Origin: Lactarius indigo
Lineage: Eukaryota; Basidiomycota; Agaricomycetes; Russulales; Russulaceae
Assembly (NCBI GenBank): GCA_025766275.1
Contig: JAFKAC010000013.1
Coordinates: 868,001-932,000 of the forward strand
Length of the DNA stretch: 64,000 nt
Direction of reading: 5' to 3'
Positions 1 through 11,800 of this stretch are shown here, piece by piece. The position numbers and the translations under genes were made by a program. Under the pieces are notes generated by a model, which was not told the origin of the DNA, ran no database searches, and worked only from the letters and a program-made list of their open reading frames with translations. Every line of letters begins with the position of its first letter. Positions within the stretch are counted from its first letter, which is position 1.

Positions 1-3000
1 GATGTCTCGCATGGCTGCAAATTCAGCTGCGCTGGCGGGTGCTTGTTCGGATGTTAGCTTAGCTTGCACATCCATCGGGGTGGTGAGTGGTTTGAGGTCA
101 GCGAAATTAAAGCGATGGAGTATGGCGTCAATGTACGCGCGCTGGGAAAGATGGATAGTCCCCGCAGCCCGATCTCGCTTCACCTCTATGCCCAGCATCC
201 AATGGAGCTCTCCTAAATCCGTGACTTCGACATGCTTGCTGAGACCCGCCTTGAAGTCTTCCACGAGGCGCAGCTCGCTCGCAGCGATCGTGCAGTCATC
301 AACGTGAACGGCGATAACGATCAACTCACGTGCAGCCGCGTTCGCTTTATGGTAGACAGCTTGATCGACAGAGCACTGGGAGAATCCGAGCTTAGAAAGG
401 ATTGACGTGAACGTCTGGTACCAACGGCGTCCCGCCTGCTTCAGGCCGTACAAGGCCTTCTGCAATCGCAAGACCCGCGTTCCCGCGTTCGGCGCCGAGT
501 ACCCAGGAGGTTGCCGCATGTACAGGACTTCGTCTTCGCGTAGCACCCCGTTGAGATATGCTCCCTTAATGTCGACCTGGTGCAGGACTAGCCCGAGACG
601 ATTTGCCATCGCAATGACCGCGCGCGACGACGCGAGCTTCGCTACGGGCGCATAAGTGTCGTCATAGTCTACACCACCGATCTGAGAGAATCCTTGTGCG
701 ACAAGACGAGCCTTGTAGCGAGCGATGTTGCCCGCTGCGTCCTTCTTGGCCTTGAAAACCCACTTCGAGCCTATTATGTTAGCTCCGGGTGGTGGTTCTT
801 CAAGCCTCCAGGTCCCTGCTGTCTTCAACGTAGCAAGCTCATCTTGGATAGCCTTCTCCCACAGCGGCCAGTCCGGACGGCGCTTGGCCTCCGCGAGCGT
901 GCGCGGTTCCAGAGCCTCCGCCTCGGCGACCTCGGCAGCGAGAATGTACTCGAGCCACTCCGAGTCTTCAAGTGCGTCAAACGCGTTCTCGGCCGACCAT
1001 GCTCCCCCTGCCTCCTCAACCTCCTCTCCGAACCCTCCTGGGACCTGAATACCAGCTGCAAAACGCGGGTCAGAGCGTCGAGCGGACGACACGCCCACAC
1101 CATCCATCAATTCTCGAATCGTACGCGAAGGTTTGCGGACTCGAGCCCGGCGCGTAGTGGTGTCCGGCTCGGCTTCATCGTCGCCTTGCGCACCTCCAGA
1201 TGCCGAAGAGGAAGAAGATGAAAGAGGAGTCAAAGGGGAGTCAGGGGTATGCGCGCCTGGGGCAGCGACGGGAACAGGAGGTAGAGTCGGTGGAAGTGAA
1301 GAAATAGGTGCCGGAATGGACTTAGCTGGCTTAGCTGATTGAGTCGTCGAGGGGTTCGTCGAGGGGGTTGGTCGCGTGGCTCGCTGCTCGCGCTCGGTGC
1401 TTGGAATGACAACTATTTGCTCTTCCTCCCCCTCGAGCTGCGGTGCCGCGCCAAAATACACGTTCCGCTCCGTGGTGACAGTACGTTTGGCCGGGAAATA
1501 CACGCGATGCGCATGAGACTCGGTGTCAAAGCCAAGCCAGCGGCCTTCTTGCGCGCGCGCATCTAACTTAGTACCGCTGTCGTTATGTACCCACACCGCC
1601 GCGCCCCATCGCTGCAGGCCCGACAAGTCGGGCGCGTGTCCGAGCAACGCCTGGTAAGGCGTCAGGCCGTCAAGAGCTCGAGTCGACGAGCGATTCTTCA
1701 ACCACGTCGCGTGCCGCAATGCCTCGCCCCAGAGGAACTTGGGCAGGCCGCTCGAGTGAGTGAACGCTCAGATGCGCTCGACTAACGTGCGGTTCAACCG
1801 CTCGGCCACGCCGTTAAGCTGAGGCGTGTCATGCACTGTGAGTCGGCGTACAGTGCCAGCCGACTTGAGATGGCTGTCGAAGGCCGCGCTGAGGTACTCC
1901 CCCCCGCGGTCGGAACGAAGGACCTTGATGGCACGACAGTGCTGCTGCGTCAGTGCCCAAGCTTCAAAACATTTGTAAGCGGCGAGGGCCTCAGCCTTGG
2001 TCTTCAGTATGTATGTGACCGTGTAACGCGTGGCGTCGTCCATAAATGTGACGAAATACAGACACCCACGTCTGCTGGCAACGGGGGACGGACCCCACAC
2101 ATCCGTATGGATCTCTTCGCCAAAGTGCTGAGCCCGAGGACCGACGCGTACCTTCGGAACGGCCTTGCGAGTCGCGCGAGCAAACAAGCAAGCGTCGCAC
2201 TGCGCCTCTCGCGACTCCGGATCCAGCCTGATACCTGTGACAAGACCCTTCTCGACAAGAGCGCGGGCGCTGGCGGGAGCTATATGCCCAAGACGACGGT
2301 GAAGCTCCATAACGGAGATCGTCTCAACTGCAAGAGTCGACTCTCCTGAGTGAGTAATACGGTACAGCCCTCGCGTCGTCCGTGGGATCTGCGCAACGCG
2401 CTCGCCTCCGGGCGCAAACAGCTCTAGTTGCCCCCCACCGATAGAGGCACGGTAGCCATTCGTATCCAGAGCACCGATGGACACCAGAGTGTAACCGACA
2501 GCCGGCGCGTGAAGAACTTCATGGAGAACGATAGCGGAGTGATCGCCACCGTTCGGCGCGCGAATGGTGAGGCTGCCAACACCCACAGCAGGGAACTTTT
2601 GCTGATTTGCGGCATTGAGATAGACGGGGGGGTCGAGTGTGGAATAAGTGGAGAAATCGGATTTGTAGGGGGAAATGTGGCGCGTCGCGCCCGAGTCGTA
2701 TAGCTCGATACGCTCGCCGCGGTCATCGCTGACGGGCGTGATAACTGCCGCCGCGACCTCCCCTACCTCGTACAGCCAATCGCTCTCGTCAATAAGCGCG
2801 ATGCCCTCCAATTCTGGCGTGTCTGAGGCAAGATCCGCGGCCCAGCACCCGTCCGCATCGTCCTCCTGGGTCGCAACAGCGTTAGCGGACCCGACAGGCT
2901 TTGTATCGGACTTCTGCGCTTCGTTGCCCGGCTTCTCCTCCTTCTTTGGAGACCTACACTCCCGCGCCCAATGACCCGGCTTGCCGCAATTGTGGCACTT

Positions 3001-3849
3001 GCCCCTGCGGCGTCTCGTTGTGCCCTCGGACCCCGTAGCTGCGAGGGCATCGTCTCCGGCGGCCTGACTCTTGGCCCCGAGCGTATTGGAAAGCGACTTG
3101 GCCCGACGGTTCTTCAACCGGTCGGCCTCCTCGCAGATGTGGTCGATTAGGGACTCTGTGTCAATGGATGAAAAGCCGTGAACGAGCCGAGCGGAGGACA
3201 GGATGCTCGAAGCAAAACGAGCGAGCTCCTCCGGGATCCCCTTGAGCACTGTCCGCTGGTAGTCCCTCATAGTAATGTGGACTCCTGCGGCCGCAAGTTC
3301 CTCGCGCTTGTAGCGCAGACTAGTCAGGAAGGCGCGAACGTCGCCACCCTTTGCGCAACGCATCTTGAAGAAAGTGGTCTCGAGGTCGTTCTGCGCGTAA
3401 ACGCTCTTCGCGGTGAATTCGTCATTGACGCGGAGCCAACGTAACTGCGCCGTCGGAACGGTGCCCATGCGCACTGCCGTGGAATCGGGAAGACGCTGCG
3501 AAAGGAGATATCGCGCGACGAGATCGTCATAATCCCACTTGACGATGGCCTCCGTTTCAGCTGCTGTGATGTTGTCCGGATCCGCTGGAATGGGACGCTG
3601 GACCTTTCCATCGAAGAAGCCCCACCGGCGACTCGCCTGCATCACTTCCCGGAAGCGCACAGCGAATATCGCCCAGTTAGAACCATCGGGCTCGAGGCGT
3701 GGGATGTTGGCGGGGAGCTGTTCTATGACTGGAGTGGGAGCAGGAGGCGGAGGTGGTGCAGAGGCGGAAGACGATCCGGCAGCTGGAGGATTGGACGCCC
3801 CAGCGGCAGCAGGAGGGGCAGGTGGTTGGGCAGGAGACGCAGTAGACAT
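1..3849 (-). pseudogene. Copia Gag-Pol polyprotein, one in-frame TGA, C-terminus outside window
   Basis: Translation starts at ATG 3849 (MSTASPAQPP). The first 692 codons hold a Gag domain, a CCHC zinc knuckle (CHNCGKPGHWARECRSP), an aspartic protease with DSGATRH, and the integrase zinc finger (H..H..C..C, LGHIAP...CDAC) with HTDVWGP and DRGGEY. A TGA at 1768-1770 interrupts ERI(stop)AFTHSSGLPK, where relatives have arginine. Beyond it I read every codon down to base 1 and found no further stop: the integrase C-terminus, then RT with GSKWVFKAKKD, YKARLVAQGFSQ, DIKGAYLNG and the active site AVHVDDCTIA. The polyprotein is thus intact but for one CGA-to-TGA change. It could be a recently silenced copy; natural readthrough is less likely. 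Confidence 0.88.
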
Positions 3850-3900
3850 AATGGATAAAGCAGCAATGATATACGCAAGCTGGCCTAGCGACGCTCGGCA

Positions 3901-3912
3901 GGGCCCATAACC
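3901..3912 (-). promoter_or_regulatory. Primer-binding site matching initiator tRNA-Met anticodon arm
   Basis: The minus strand reads GGTTATGGGCCC directly after the LTR end (...CCTTCTACA). This is the complement of GGGCCCAUAACC, the anticodon stem-loop of eukaryotic initiator tRNA-Met, not of the tRNA 3' end. Drosophila copia uses the same internal, half-tRNA priming. Confidence 0.75.
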
Positions 3913-4300
3913 TGTAGAAGGTTATGGCAGCCGCGTGAAAGACCGGAACACACGCGCGAAGGCGAACTGGGTGCGGAAAGCACTAGACGAACAAGTAAGA
4001 CTCAGGAATCGCGGGCAGAGGCGATTACTCAGGTATATTCACCTAGACGAACAAGTAAGACTGTCTAGGCGTAAGCAAACCGATAGGAGTAAAGTAACTA
4101 GTTATCTTACCTCAGGAATCGCGGGCAGAGGCGATTACTGAGGCATACGGAAATATTGTACATGGTATATAAGTGCGCAGGCCCAAAAACGCGGAGTACC
4201 GTAAAGTACTGTATTCACATGGATATAAACGGACTGTGATAAAACGAGACGAGACGAGACGACAAATTAGTTCAGATCACCGTAAGGAAATCAATCAGTC
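3913..4300 (-). repeat. Copia 5' LTR (outer end uncertain)
   Basis: On the plus strand the inner LTR end is TGTAGAAGG at 3913, so on the element strand it ends ...CCTTCTACA. A TATA-like TATATAAG lies near 4168. Two motifs are each repeated inside: GACGAACAAGTAAGACT (near 3980 and 4044) and a GAATCGCGGGCAGAGGCGAT block (near 4015 and 4115). The outer end near 4300 is a guess, because the partner LTR is outside the window. Confidence 0.55.
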
Positions 4301-4361
4301 AAATAAGGGTATGATCGCCAATGCGAGCCACACCGGCCTCGCGTGCGCTGAAATCTCAACA

Positions 4362-5216
4362 CTTGTGCAGTGTGGTCAGGGAGCGGATGCTGAGCGGCTC
4401 GATTGAAGCGATGACTTGTCCCAAAACTGAGCGAAAAAGTTTCCGTGAGTTCTCGTGAGTGAAGTATCCTTCGAGGACTTCTTTGTACAACTCGTCCAAG
4501 GGATCTTGTCCTCCGCGATCCGCGGTGAGTTTCAAAAGATGTTTTATGCACTTTGTCTTGCTCAACCCAAAGACGTCGGGAGGGTTTAAGATGTATCCAG
4601 ATGCGACCGCCGCCCACTGAAACAAACCCTCTGCCATTTTCGTCAGTTCGTCGCCATAAATTTTGAACACGTCTGAAGGGAGCCTGTTCTGAAGAAACGC
4701 GAGGATATCATCATGTATCGTAGCAGCCAGCTCCGAATCATTCATGTATTTGATTTTGACTCCGGCCAATCCGTCTCCGACGAACGCAGACTCGATGAGG
4801 TGCTCAGGTCGCGAGGTGATGAGCATACGAAAATTTGATGGCAGTTTACAAATGGCTTTAGCAAGAAATTTGTGTAACCCATTTCCATTCGCTACATCGC
4901 CACTCTCGTCCAAGGCATCAATCACAACAACAATAGGACCAACAAGATGGAGATCCTTAAGCGGCGCCAGGATAAGGGATTCGAACAGGGTACCATAGTC
5001 ACTTGTTCCAGCTCGAAGAGACGAGTTGTCTTTTACGACCTTTCCTAGCGCGGTTTTAAATGAAGGATAGCGGTCTGAGAGATCGCGAGCTAGAGTCGTG
5101 AAGAGGTGATAAGCCTCCCGTTTTGATTGTTCCTTGCGCAAAAAGATAAACGATGACGTAAGCAGATGGATTTTGTTGAAGCGACGCGCGATCTCGTGAG
5201 CAATCGACGACTTTCC
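4362..5216 (-). pseudogene. NACHT-domain fragment of a C2-NACHT-WD40 (NLR) gene
   Basis: About 285 codons on the minus strand nearly match the middle of the NLR at 49960-55246. The open frame includes RKEQSKREAYHLFTTLARDL, the Walker B region VVVIDALDESGD and the sensor-like ITSRPEHL. Homology starts sharply at TTGTGCAGTG (4362; partner near 52814) and stops at GACTTTCC (5216; partner near 53668), inside the Walker A GKS codons. The fragment therefore lacks the ATP-binding loop, the N-terminal part and all WD40 repeats. No stop has appeared inside it, which suggests recent duplication. It has no start or promoter of its own and is probably not functional. Confidence 0.85.
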
Positions 5217-5265
5217 TTTTTTTTGGAAGGTGTTTTATTCAAGTTGCTACAGGGTAACTACTTAA

Positions 5266-5970
5266 GGGCCTGTCCGGCAAACGCTTTCTCGCGTGAGACA
5301 TGGGCCAAACCATAAACAATGTTTTAATTAATTGAGAATGAGAATGTGACGCGTTCGGCAAACCTTGTGTCACAAGAGACTGAGAAACAAGAATGAGATT
5401 CTCCCTGCCAACCAGAAAAAGAGGTCTGACCTCTTTTTCCTTTGACTTTCTCTGTGTCGAGGGTGACTGTGACCACCCATGTTACAATATATGCTCCACA
5501 TGTTGGCACTTATAAGGCGCGCACACATATAACAGTAATTAGAGGACTTCCATTTCAATATTCAGCAATAATTGTATCTACACTGTACTAAGTGAGAGCA
5601 AGGGTATAAATATTGTTACCACTGCCTTGCTGCTGGCACTGTAGTGGCCTCCATAGTTGTTATTTGCAGCTTGCCTCGTGGCAGGACTTGCATGCCATAT
5701 GGTAAGTGGTGAGGGGATGAGCCTGATGGCGGCTCTGATTCTCGCGCTTGCCACTCAATTTGGTAGGTGTGCTCAGGATCTTGATGTAACGATGTCACAC
5801 TTTGTCATGTAACGAGACGATTCAAAACAATGTTTTTATTTTTGTATATCAATGCGTTTGGAGGTCCTGGATAATTAAAACAATGTTTCGCCACAGCCTC
5901 TGTTTCCCAGGTGGGAAACAGAGGGTCCATTGAAACATTGTTTCAGGGCCCAGCTGCGCCGGACAGGCCC
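5266..5970. mobile_element. PIF/Harbinger-like MITE, 705 bp
   Basis: Terminal inverted repeats GGGCCTGTCCGGC (left 5266-5278, right 5958-5970, inverted) are flanked by direct TAA (5263-5265 and 5971-5973). A GGGCCTGT-type terminus with a 3-bp TAA/TTA duplication is typical of Tourist/PIF-Harbinger elements. No transposase frame lies inside. A near-perfect hairpin CTCTGTTTCCC/GGGAAACAGAG sits at 5896-5921, and an AAACAATGTTT motif occurs near each end. Confidence 0.8.
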
Positions 5971-5973
5971 TAA

Positions 5974-6344
5974 ATAATGTCTGACAGCAGGAGAAAGAAT
6001 GGGTTTCAGCCCTGTCAGACGCACTGTAGCCGGGCCGGGGCCCGGATGTGAGGCGAAATCCGAAATTTATGCACACCCCTTGATGGAGGGGTAGTGTGGG
6101 GCTCAGAGCACGGGGTCATCAGCGGGCAAGGCCCGGCGTGCTCTCCTACCCACTAAAACCTCATGGTTGTGGATTCAGTCATGGGGTGGATCCTGGTGTT
6201 TTGTTAGTGTTTTTCCCAGGTTTGTTTGATTAGGTTTGTGTAGGTTTTATCACGCTTGATCTTGGTTGCCGCTATTTTGTCTTTGGTTAGCCTTCGGTTT
6301 AACACTTTAAACCATCTTGCTTCGTGTTTGCTCTGGTTTTGGTG
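5974..6344. other. No gene seen; spacer before gypsy element A
   Basis: About 370 bp between the MITE and the first gypsy LTR. It has a GC-rich stretch (CCGGGCCGGGGCCCGG near 6033) and then T/G-rich sequence. I recognise no open frame, RNA gene or repeat. Confidence 0.5.
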
Positions 6345-6844
6345 TGTTACAGTACGGACTTCGCTATGTGACTCATGACTGGTTATGACTACGGTCTGAC
6401 TCAGTATTAGTCATGGACATTTACATCGTATCAGTCAGCACGAGTAGCACACATGTGATTGTGGTTCATGTATGACTCATTCCTAGGATAGCTGTACTAG
6501 GGTTCGAGCTAGTTATGCTATTTGTTCTTTATTGTTCCAGCAGCGCTTTAAAGCCCGCGCGTATCTGTATAAGTAGTCGCTGTAGAAGACCAAGAGTCCC
6601 CATCTTGGTCTTCTTCAATCCACCATTTGACTCGTCTTTGATTGCCTTGGTCTTCAAACCAAGAGTGCCTCCGCTCCTATCCAATGAGGGGTAGTACCTT
6701 CTCAATCATTAGCTGCAGCGTGTGCCAGGGAGCCCCTGTTCAGCTCGTGTTGGGTTGACACATGATCCCCATTTGCCTATCTTTCGCTAAGTCGACTACA
6801 CCTGTTCTCCATCCAAGTCGGACTAACGCCGGTGGAGCGTAACA
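6345..6844 (+). repeat. LTR-A (5' LTR of element A)
   Basis: The LTR starts TGTTACAGTACGG and ends GGAGCGTAACA; TGTTAC/GTAACA are its terminal inverted repeats. TATAAG at 6568-6573 lies 34 nt before ATCTTGGTCTT (6602-6612), the proposed transcript 5' end. A hairpin GAAGACCAAGA / TCTTGGTCTTC surrounds that point. Confidence 0.9.
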
Positions 6845-6846
6845 TT

Positions 6847-6857
6847 AAGACCAAGAT
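6847..6857 (+). promoter_or_regulatory. Self-priming site AAGACCAAGAT, family A
   Basis: These 11 nt lie two bases after the LTR and are the exact complement of ATCTTGGTCTT at 6602-6612 in the LTR, about 34 nt after the TATA box. Tf1-type chromoviruses prime reverse transcription by folding the first 11 nt of their RNA onto such a site. A' (40531-40541), A'' (43879-43889), B (14121-14131) and B' (42267-42277) carry the same site. Confidence 0.75.
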
Positions 6858-6864
6858 CCTCATC

Positions 6865-8817
6865 GTGGCGTACTCAACCAGAGACCAGTGGACGTCTTTC
6901 CGTCCCTATCACATTGAACGATGAGGAGATCGCAACGTACCAACAAGATTCCTAGGAGCAGCCCAGTGGAGAGAACGAGGAGAAGACACCGGATACTTCG
7001 TAGAGTTCAATGGTCCAAACCATTTCTGACCTGTTGAGTTCAATTTTGAACATCTCTGTTGGACTGAGATTACTTGGAACCCCATAGATCATCGCTGGGA
7101 TATCGTATGACCAGCAGGAAGAAACTACAACTGTGACATCGACGCGCGAGAACTTAATAGCTGCACGGATTATGGTCCTATTGACGGACAAGCACAAGAA
7201 CACACAGACGAAGGAGTTAGTGGAGAAGAAGCCTCCAAAAGCCAGTCACCAAGTAGGGGAACAACACCCGCAGAAGAAGCTAGCCTAGGGGCTATTGGTG
7301 ATCGCATCATACAACAAACTGAGTCTCTGACCATTCACCAACCCGAACCAGAAGTAATCCACATTCACAGTCCAGCAGTCGCAATGGCAACTGCCACTAT
7401 TACACAAGAAGAAGTGCAGCTCACTACCGAAGCAAGGGATCAAATAGCCCTGGAAGAACAAAGACACATCGCAGAAGAATCACAAGCTAACCTAGCTCCC
7501 ATCAACCCTTATACCGGTCACCGCATGACCGATGATGACGTAGCGATCCATCATGCCATTGGACCAGATGTAGCCGATCCCCCTAGTGGTGGAGGTGGAC
7601 CCCCTGGCGACTTACCAGGAGGAGGACCCCCATCCAGAGGACCTGGGTTTGGAGGATTCCCTGGAGGATTCCCAGGAGGACCACCGGGAGGAGGACACCC
7701 CGGAGGGGGATTACCAGGTGCAGGTCCCGTTGTTCCCCCTCCAAATAGTAAACTAGCTGGCGAAGCACCCACAGTATTTGATGGAGAACGTGCGAAAGTT
7801 GAAGCGTTTCTCACTCAATGGCACGTCTACTGGGGCATGAACGCAGACAAGGGCATTATGGCCACACCATACCGACGAGCCCTACTATTCTTATCATACA
7901 TCAAGGGCGTCAACGTCAGCGAATGGGTATTGGCAATGCTTACCTGGCTCAACAGCCAAATACAAGCAGGTATACCCCGTACCAGCGAAGGACTATGGAA
8001 CGAAGTCACAAGAAGTTTCATGCAATGTTTCCGAAATACAATGGAACAAGAACAAGCCCAATACGAACTCAAAAAGGGGCTTAAGATGATTGGGGGCAAC
8101 CTAGATGAGTATTGTACTCAATTTGAACAACTAGTGTGACGTGCCCACTATCGACTTGACGATCCCCAGACCCTCGACTTATTTGCAAGCGGATTACCCA
8201 CCGACCTCTACTCCAAAGTGTATACTCTTGACTCCCCACAAAATTACCGCAAATGGAAAGAAGCGGCTACCACCCGTCAACAACAATATATGCATCTCAA
8301 GGCTATGCTCAATAAAGGAGCACTGCAAAAGCAAGAGAGATCACAGCGACAGCGCCAGTGGCAAGGACCACCAAGAAGCTCCTGGCAACCCAGGAACCTC
8401 CCATGAGACCCAAATGCAATGGACACATCCGCAGATTGCATTAGGGGACGATTAACGGGAGCAGAAGATATACTTGCTCCTTGCCCCCCATACTGACCTC
8501 GAGGAGGGTTCCTACAGAGAGGAGGAGGACGTAATAATCAAAGGCCAGTCACTTGCTACAATTGTGGAAAGGACGGACACATGGCCTGTGACTGTAGGCA
8601 ACCACGAAGGGATTATCAATCCCAAGCATCAACCAGTCGGTATATCGATACCGACTACCATCAACAAGAACCCGAAGTCGCTACCAGGGCAGTTCAAGAG
8701 ATACCCCCTCAACAGCGTGCCAGTGACTGGCTTAATGGAGTAGCGGGAGAATCGGATGACGTCAAGGATATTATCCTCCAACAGTCATGGAAGAAGGAGG
8801 GTTTTCAGGACGCCTGA
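6865..8817 (+). pseudogene. Gag of element A
   Basis: A 651-codon frame with several TGA codons (for example in IER-stop-GDRN, HF-stop-PVEF, IV-stop-PAG, PPY-stop-PRGG). It begins at GTG with a conserved TRDQWTSFRPY head; no in-frame ATG precedes that head. In order it has a proline/glycine-rich block (residues about 235-290), a capsid-like retrotransposon Gag domain (FLTQWHVYWGMN...), an Arg/Gln-rich segment and a CCHC knuckle (CYNCGKDGHMA-type). It ends KKEGFQDA-TGA and overlaps Pol by 31 nt. Confidence 0.85.
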
Positions 8818-11800
8818 ACCCATCGGCCTGGGTAAGGGCAGTCAATTGTAACAGTGTAATCACGACTCGCTATCGTTCAATGAGAGTTCCAGTATCGATT
8901 CGCACCAGTTACGCAATGGCCGATATACGAGCATTAGTCGACTCAGGAGCAACCCATTGCTTCATGAGACCCTCCTTTGTCAAAAGGATGGGATTCGGAA
9001 CCAAACCACTAGACGTTCCAAAGAAAATATGGAACATTGACAACACAGAAAACAGATCGGGGTGTATCACCCATTACCTCAATGTTGACATACAAACTAA
9101 AGGAATTAACAAGGAGATACACTTCCTTATCACAGATATAGGAGACGAAGATGTAGTACTAGGATACCCATGGCTCGCCATATACGACCCCCATATCAAA
9201 TGGTCACAAGCAGCCATACATGAAAATATGCTCCCTATTGTCATCTGATCAGTTAATCCTTGTCTTGAACGAGTCGCGCCTGTATTAGCGGCCTCATCTG
9301 TACAAGACGACAAATATGAAGTTGTACACTCCTGCGTCATCACTGATGAACAATGGCAACAATTCGAAAACGATTGTTGAATCAGGGCAACAGCCACAGA
9401 CCTTGCTATCACCACCCAACAATATACCACAAAAGCTGAGTTACCCTCTGAATATCAAGAGTTTGAACGTCTCTTCAGTGAAGAAGCGTCGGACAGGTTT
9501 CCTCCCAGCAGGCCCTGGGATCACGCAATCGAATTTAAACCCGGAACGGCTGACGCCATTGACTGCAAGATATATCCAATGACTCAGGAGGAAGATAAAA
9601 GGCTACGTGAATGGATAAGCGAACAATTGAAGAAAGGTTATATACAACCTTCAAAATCCCCATATGCGTCCTCTTTCTTCTTCATCAAAAAGAAAGATGG
9701 AAAGCTACGACCGGTGCAAGACTACTGAAAGATCAATGCAGTCACCATTCACAACCAATATCCTCTCCCCCTCATTTCCGATCTTATTACTGACCTCAGT
9801 AATGCTCACATCTACACCAAGCTCAATGTTAGATGGGGGTATAACAACATACGTATCAAGGAGGGAGACAAAGAAAAGGCTGCATTTAAAACGCGATATG
9901 GATTATTCGAACCCACGGTGATGGTTTTTGGCCTAACCAACTCCCCTGTGATGTTCCAGACCATGATGAACTTTATATTTAGAGATATCATGGCCAAACA
10001 TGAAGCATGTGGCACAGTCATTCAGGTGTATATGGACAACATTGGCATCGCAACTGGACTCCATCACTCTCTCCAAGACCACGTCGAAGCAGTCAAAGAT
10101 GTACTCTGCGTATCCGCGGAGCACGACCTGTACTACAAACTCGAAAAATGTCTTTTCCACTCTCCACGCATGGATTACCTGGGGGTAATCCTTGAAAAGG
10201 GGGTGACATGCATGGACCCCGTGAAAATTTCTGGCATCAAGGACTGGCCCACGCCAACGAAAGTTAAGGATGTCCGCTCTTTTCTCGGCTTTTGCAACTT
10301 TTATCAACCTTTCATACGAGGTTTCGCAACCAAAGCACGACCACTCAACAAGCTCACACGCAAGGACACCGAATGGCACTGGGGAACAGAAGAAGAGAAG
10401 GCATTCCAAGACCTCAAGACCCTCGTCACCAGTGAACCTGTTCTAGCACACCCCAATCTCACCCAACAATTCGAGCTAGAGGTCGACGCTTCGGGGTTCG
10501 CAACTGGAGCGGTCCTTCTTCAGCGCAAAGCAGACGGCAAACGACATCCCATTGGCTACTACTCCTCCACTCTCAATGAAGCCAAATGAAATTATGACAT
10601 TTACAACCTCGAACTCCTAGCAATCGTCAAAGCCTTCCGCCACTGGAGACCCCTCTTAGCGAGCTCCCCCCACAAGATCAAAGTATTCTCCGACCACCTC
10701 AATCTACAATACTGGAAATCACCACAAAAGATCAGCAGACGTGTAGCCAGGGAAGTACTTGAACTCTCAGAATATGACTTTGAGATTCACCACATCAAGG
10801 GTACTTCCAATGGACGTGCTGATGCATTGTCACGAAGGCCGGACTATGATCAGGGAGAAAACAATAATGAAGGGATAACGGTATTACTGGAGAGCGTCTT
10901 TGCACGCACTACCACACTAGAAGAACCACAACATCCACACTGGAGACCTGAAATTCTACCAGTAGAAATGACTCCAGAACACCCCATTTACGAACAGGAC
11001 ACAGCTAAGTTGAAACCTTGGGTCGACGCTCACAAACTGAAAGATATTGAAGGAACCTGGTATAAAGATGGGCGCCGAGTGGTCACAGGAGGTATCCATG
11101 ACAAGCGCACCATTATTGCTGCTCACCACGACTCCCCTGTCTACGGCCACCCTGATATCAAACGCACTCTCCAACTTACTGAATGACACTACTGGTGGCC
11201 GCAGATGAAGAACGACGTTACAGACTACGTCAAAGGATGCGCAGAGTGCCAGTGACACAAAGTCAACCTCCGCCCCATTTGAGCACCCCTACAACCTATT
11301 TATCCCAAACCAGAAGCCCTACCATTTGAGACCATCGCAGTAGACTTTATCACCAAACTTCCCGTTTCTCGCGGTTACGACTCCATTCTAACAGTAACAG
11401 ATCATGACTGCACCAAAGCCGCCATCTTCATCCCCTGTAACGAAGAAATAATGGCTGAAGGAACGGCCGCCCTGTATGTCTCCCATGTCTTCCCACGATT
11501 TGGACTCCCCTTGTGTGTCATCAGTGACTGAGACACCCGCTTCACGTCCAAGTTCATGTGGGAGATATGCAAAATCCTTGGCATCACCCAAAACATCTCA
11601 ACCGCTTATCACCCTAGAACCGATGGTCAATCAGAACGAACAAATCAGTGGCTGGAACAATATCTTCGCTTCTGGGTAAACGAGCGACAAGATGACTGGG
11701 TTTGTTATCTGCCTATGGCAGAATTCGTGCATAACAACTGGCCTAATGAGACCACACGGGAGTCCCCCTTCTTCCTCTTATCAGGGTTCAACCCCTGTGC

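Larger units (their letters stand above)
1..4361 (-). mobile_element. Ty1/copia LTR retrotransposon, 5' part, running off the left edge
   Basis: The minus strand reads 5' LTR (from 3913 upward), primer site 3901-3912, then Gag-protease-integrase-reverse transcriptase from 3849 down to base 1. The order integrase before RT defines the copia superfamily. The 3' end and 3' LTR lie outside the window, so the outer LTR boundary and target-site duplication cannot be set. The right limit given here is where the NACHT gene fragment starts (4362), so the insertion seems to lie in or against that fragment. Confidence 0.9.

Noticed and set aside
694..1221. 175-codon plus-strand frame near the left edge
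   Set aside because: It is antisense to the copia reverse transcriptase, which is open and has clear motifs.
4171..4360. Possible coding frame next to the copia LTR
   Set aside because: It overlaps the likely U3 and a GACGA simple repeat (4246-4261) and has no domain.
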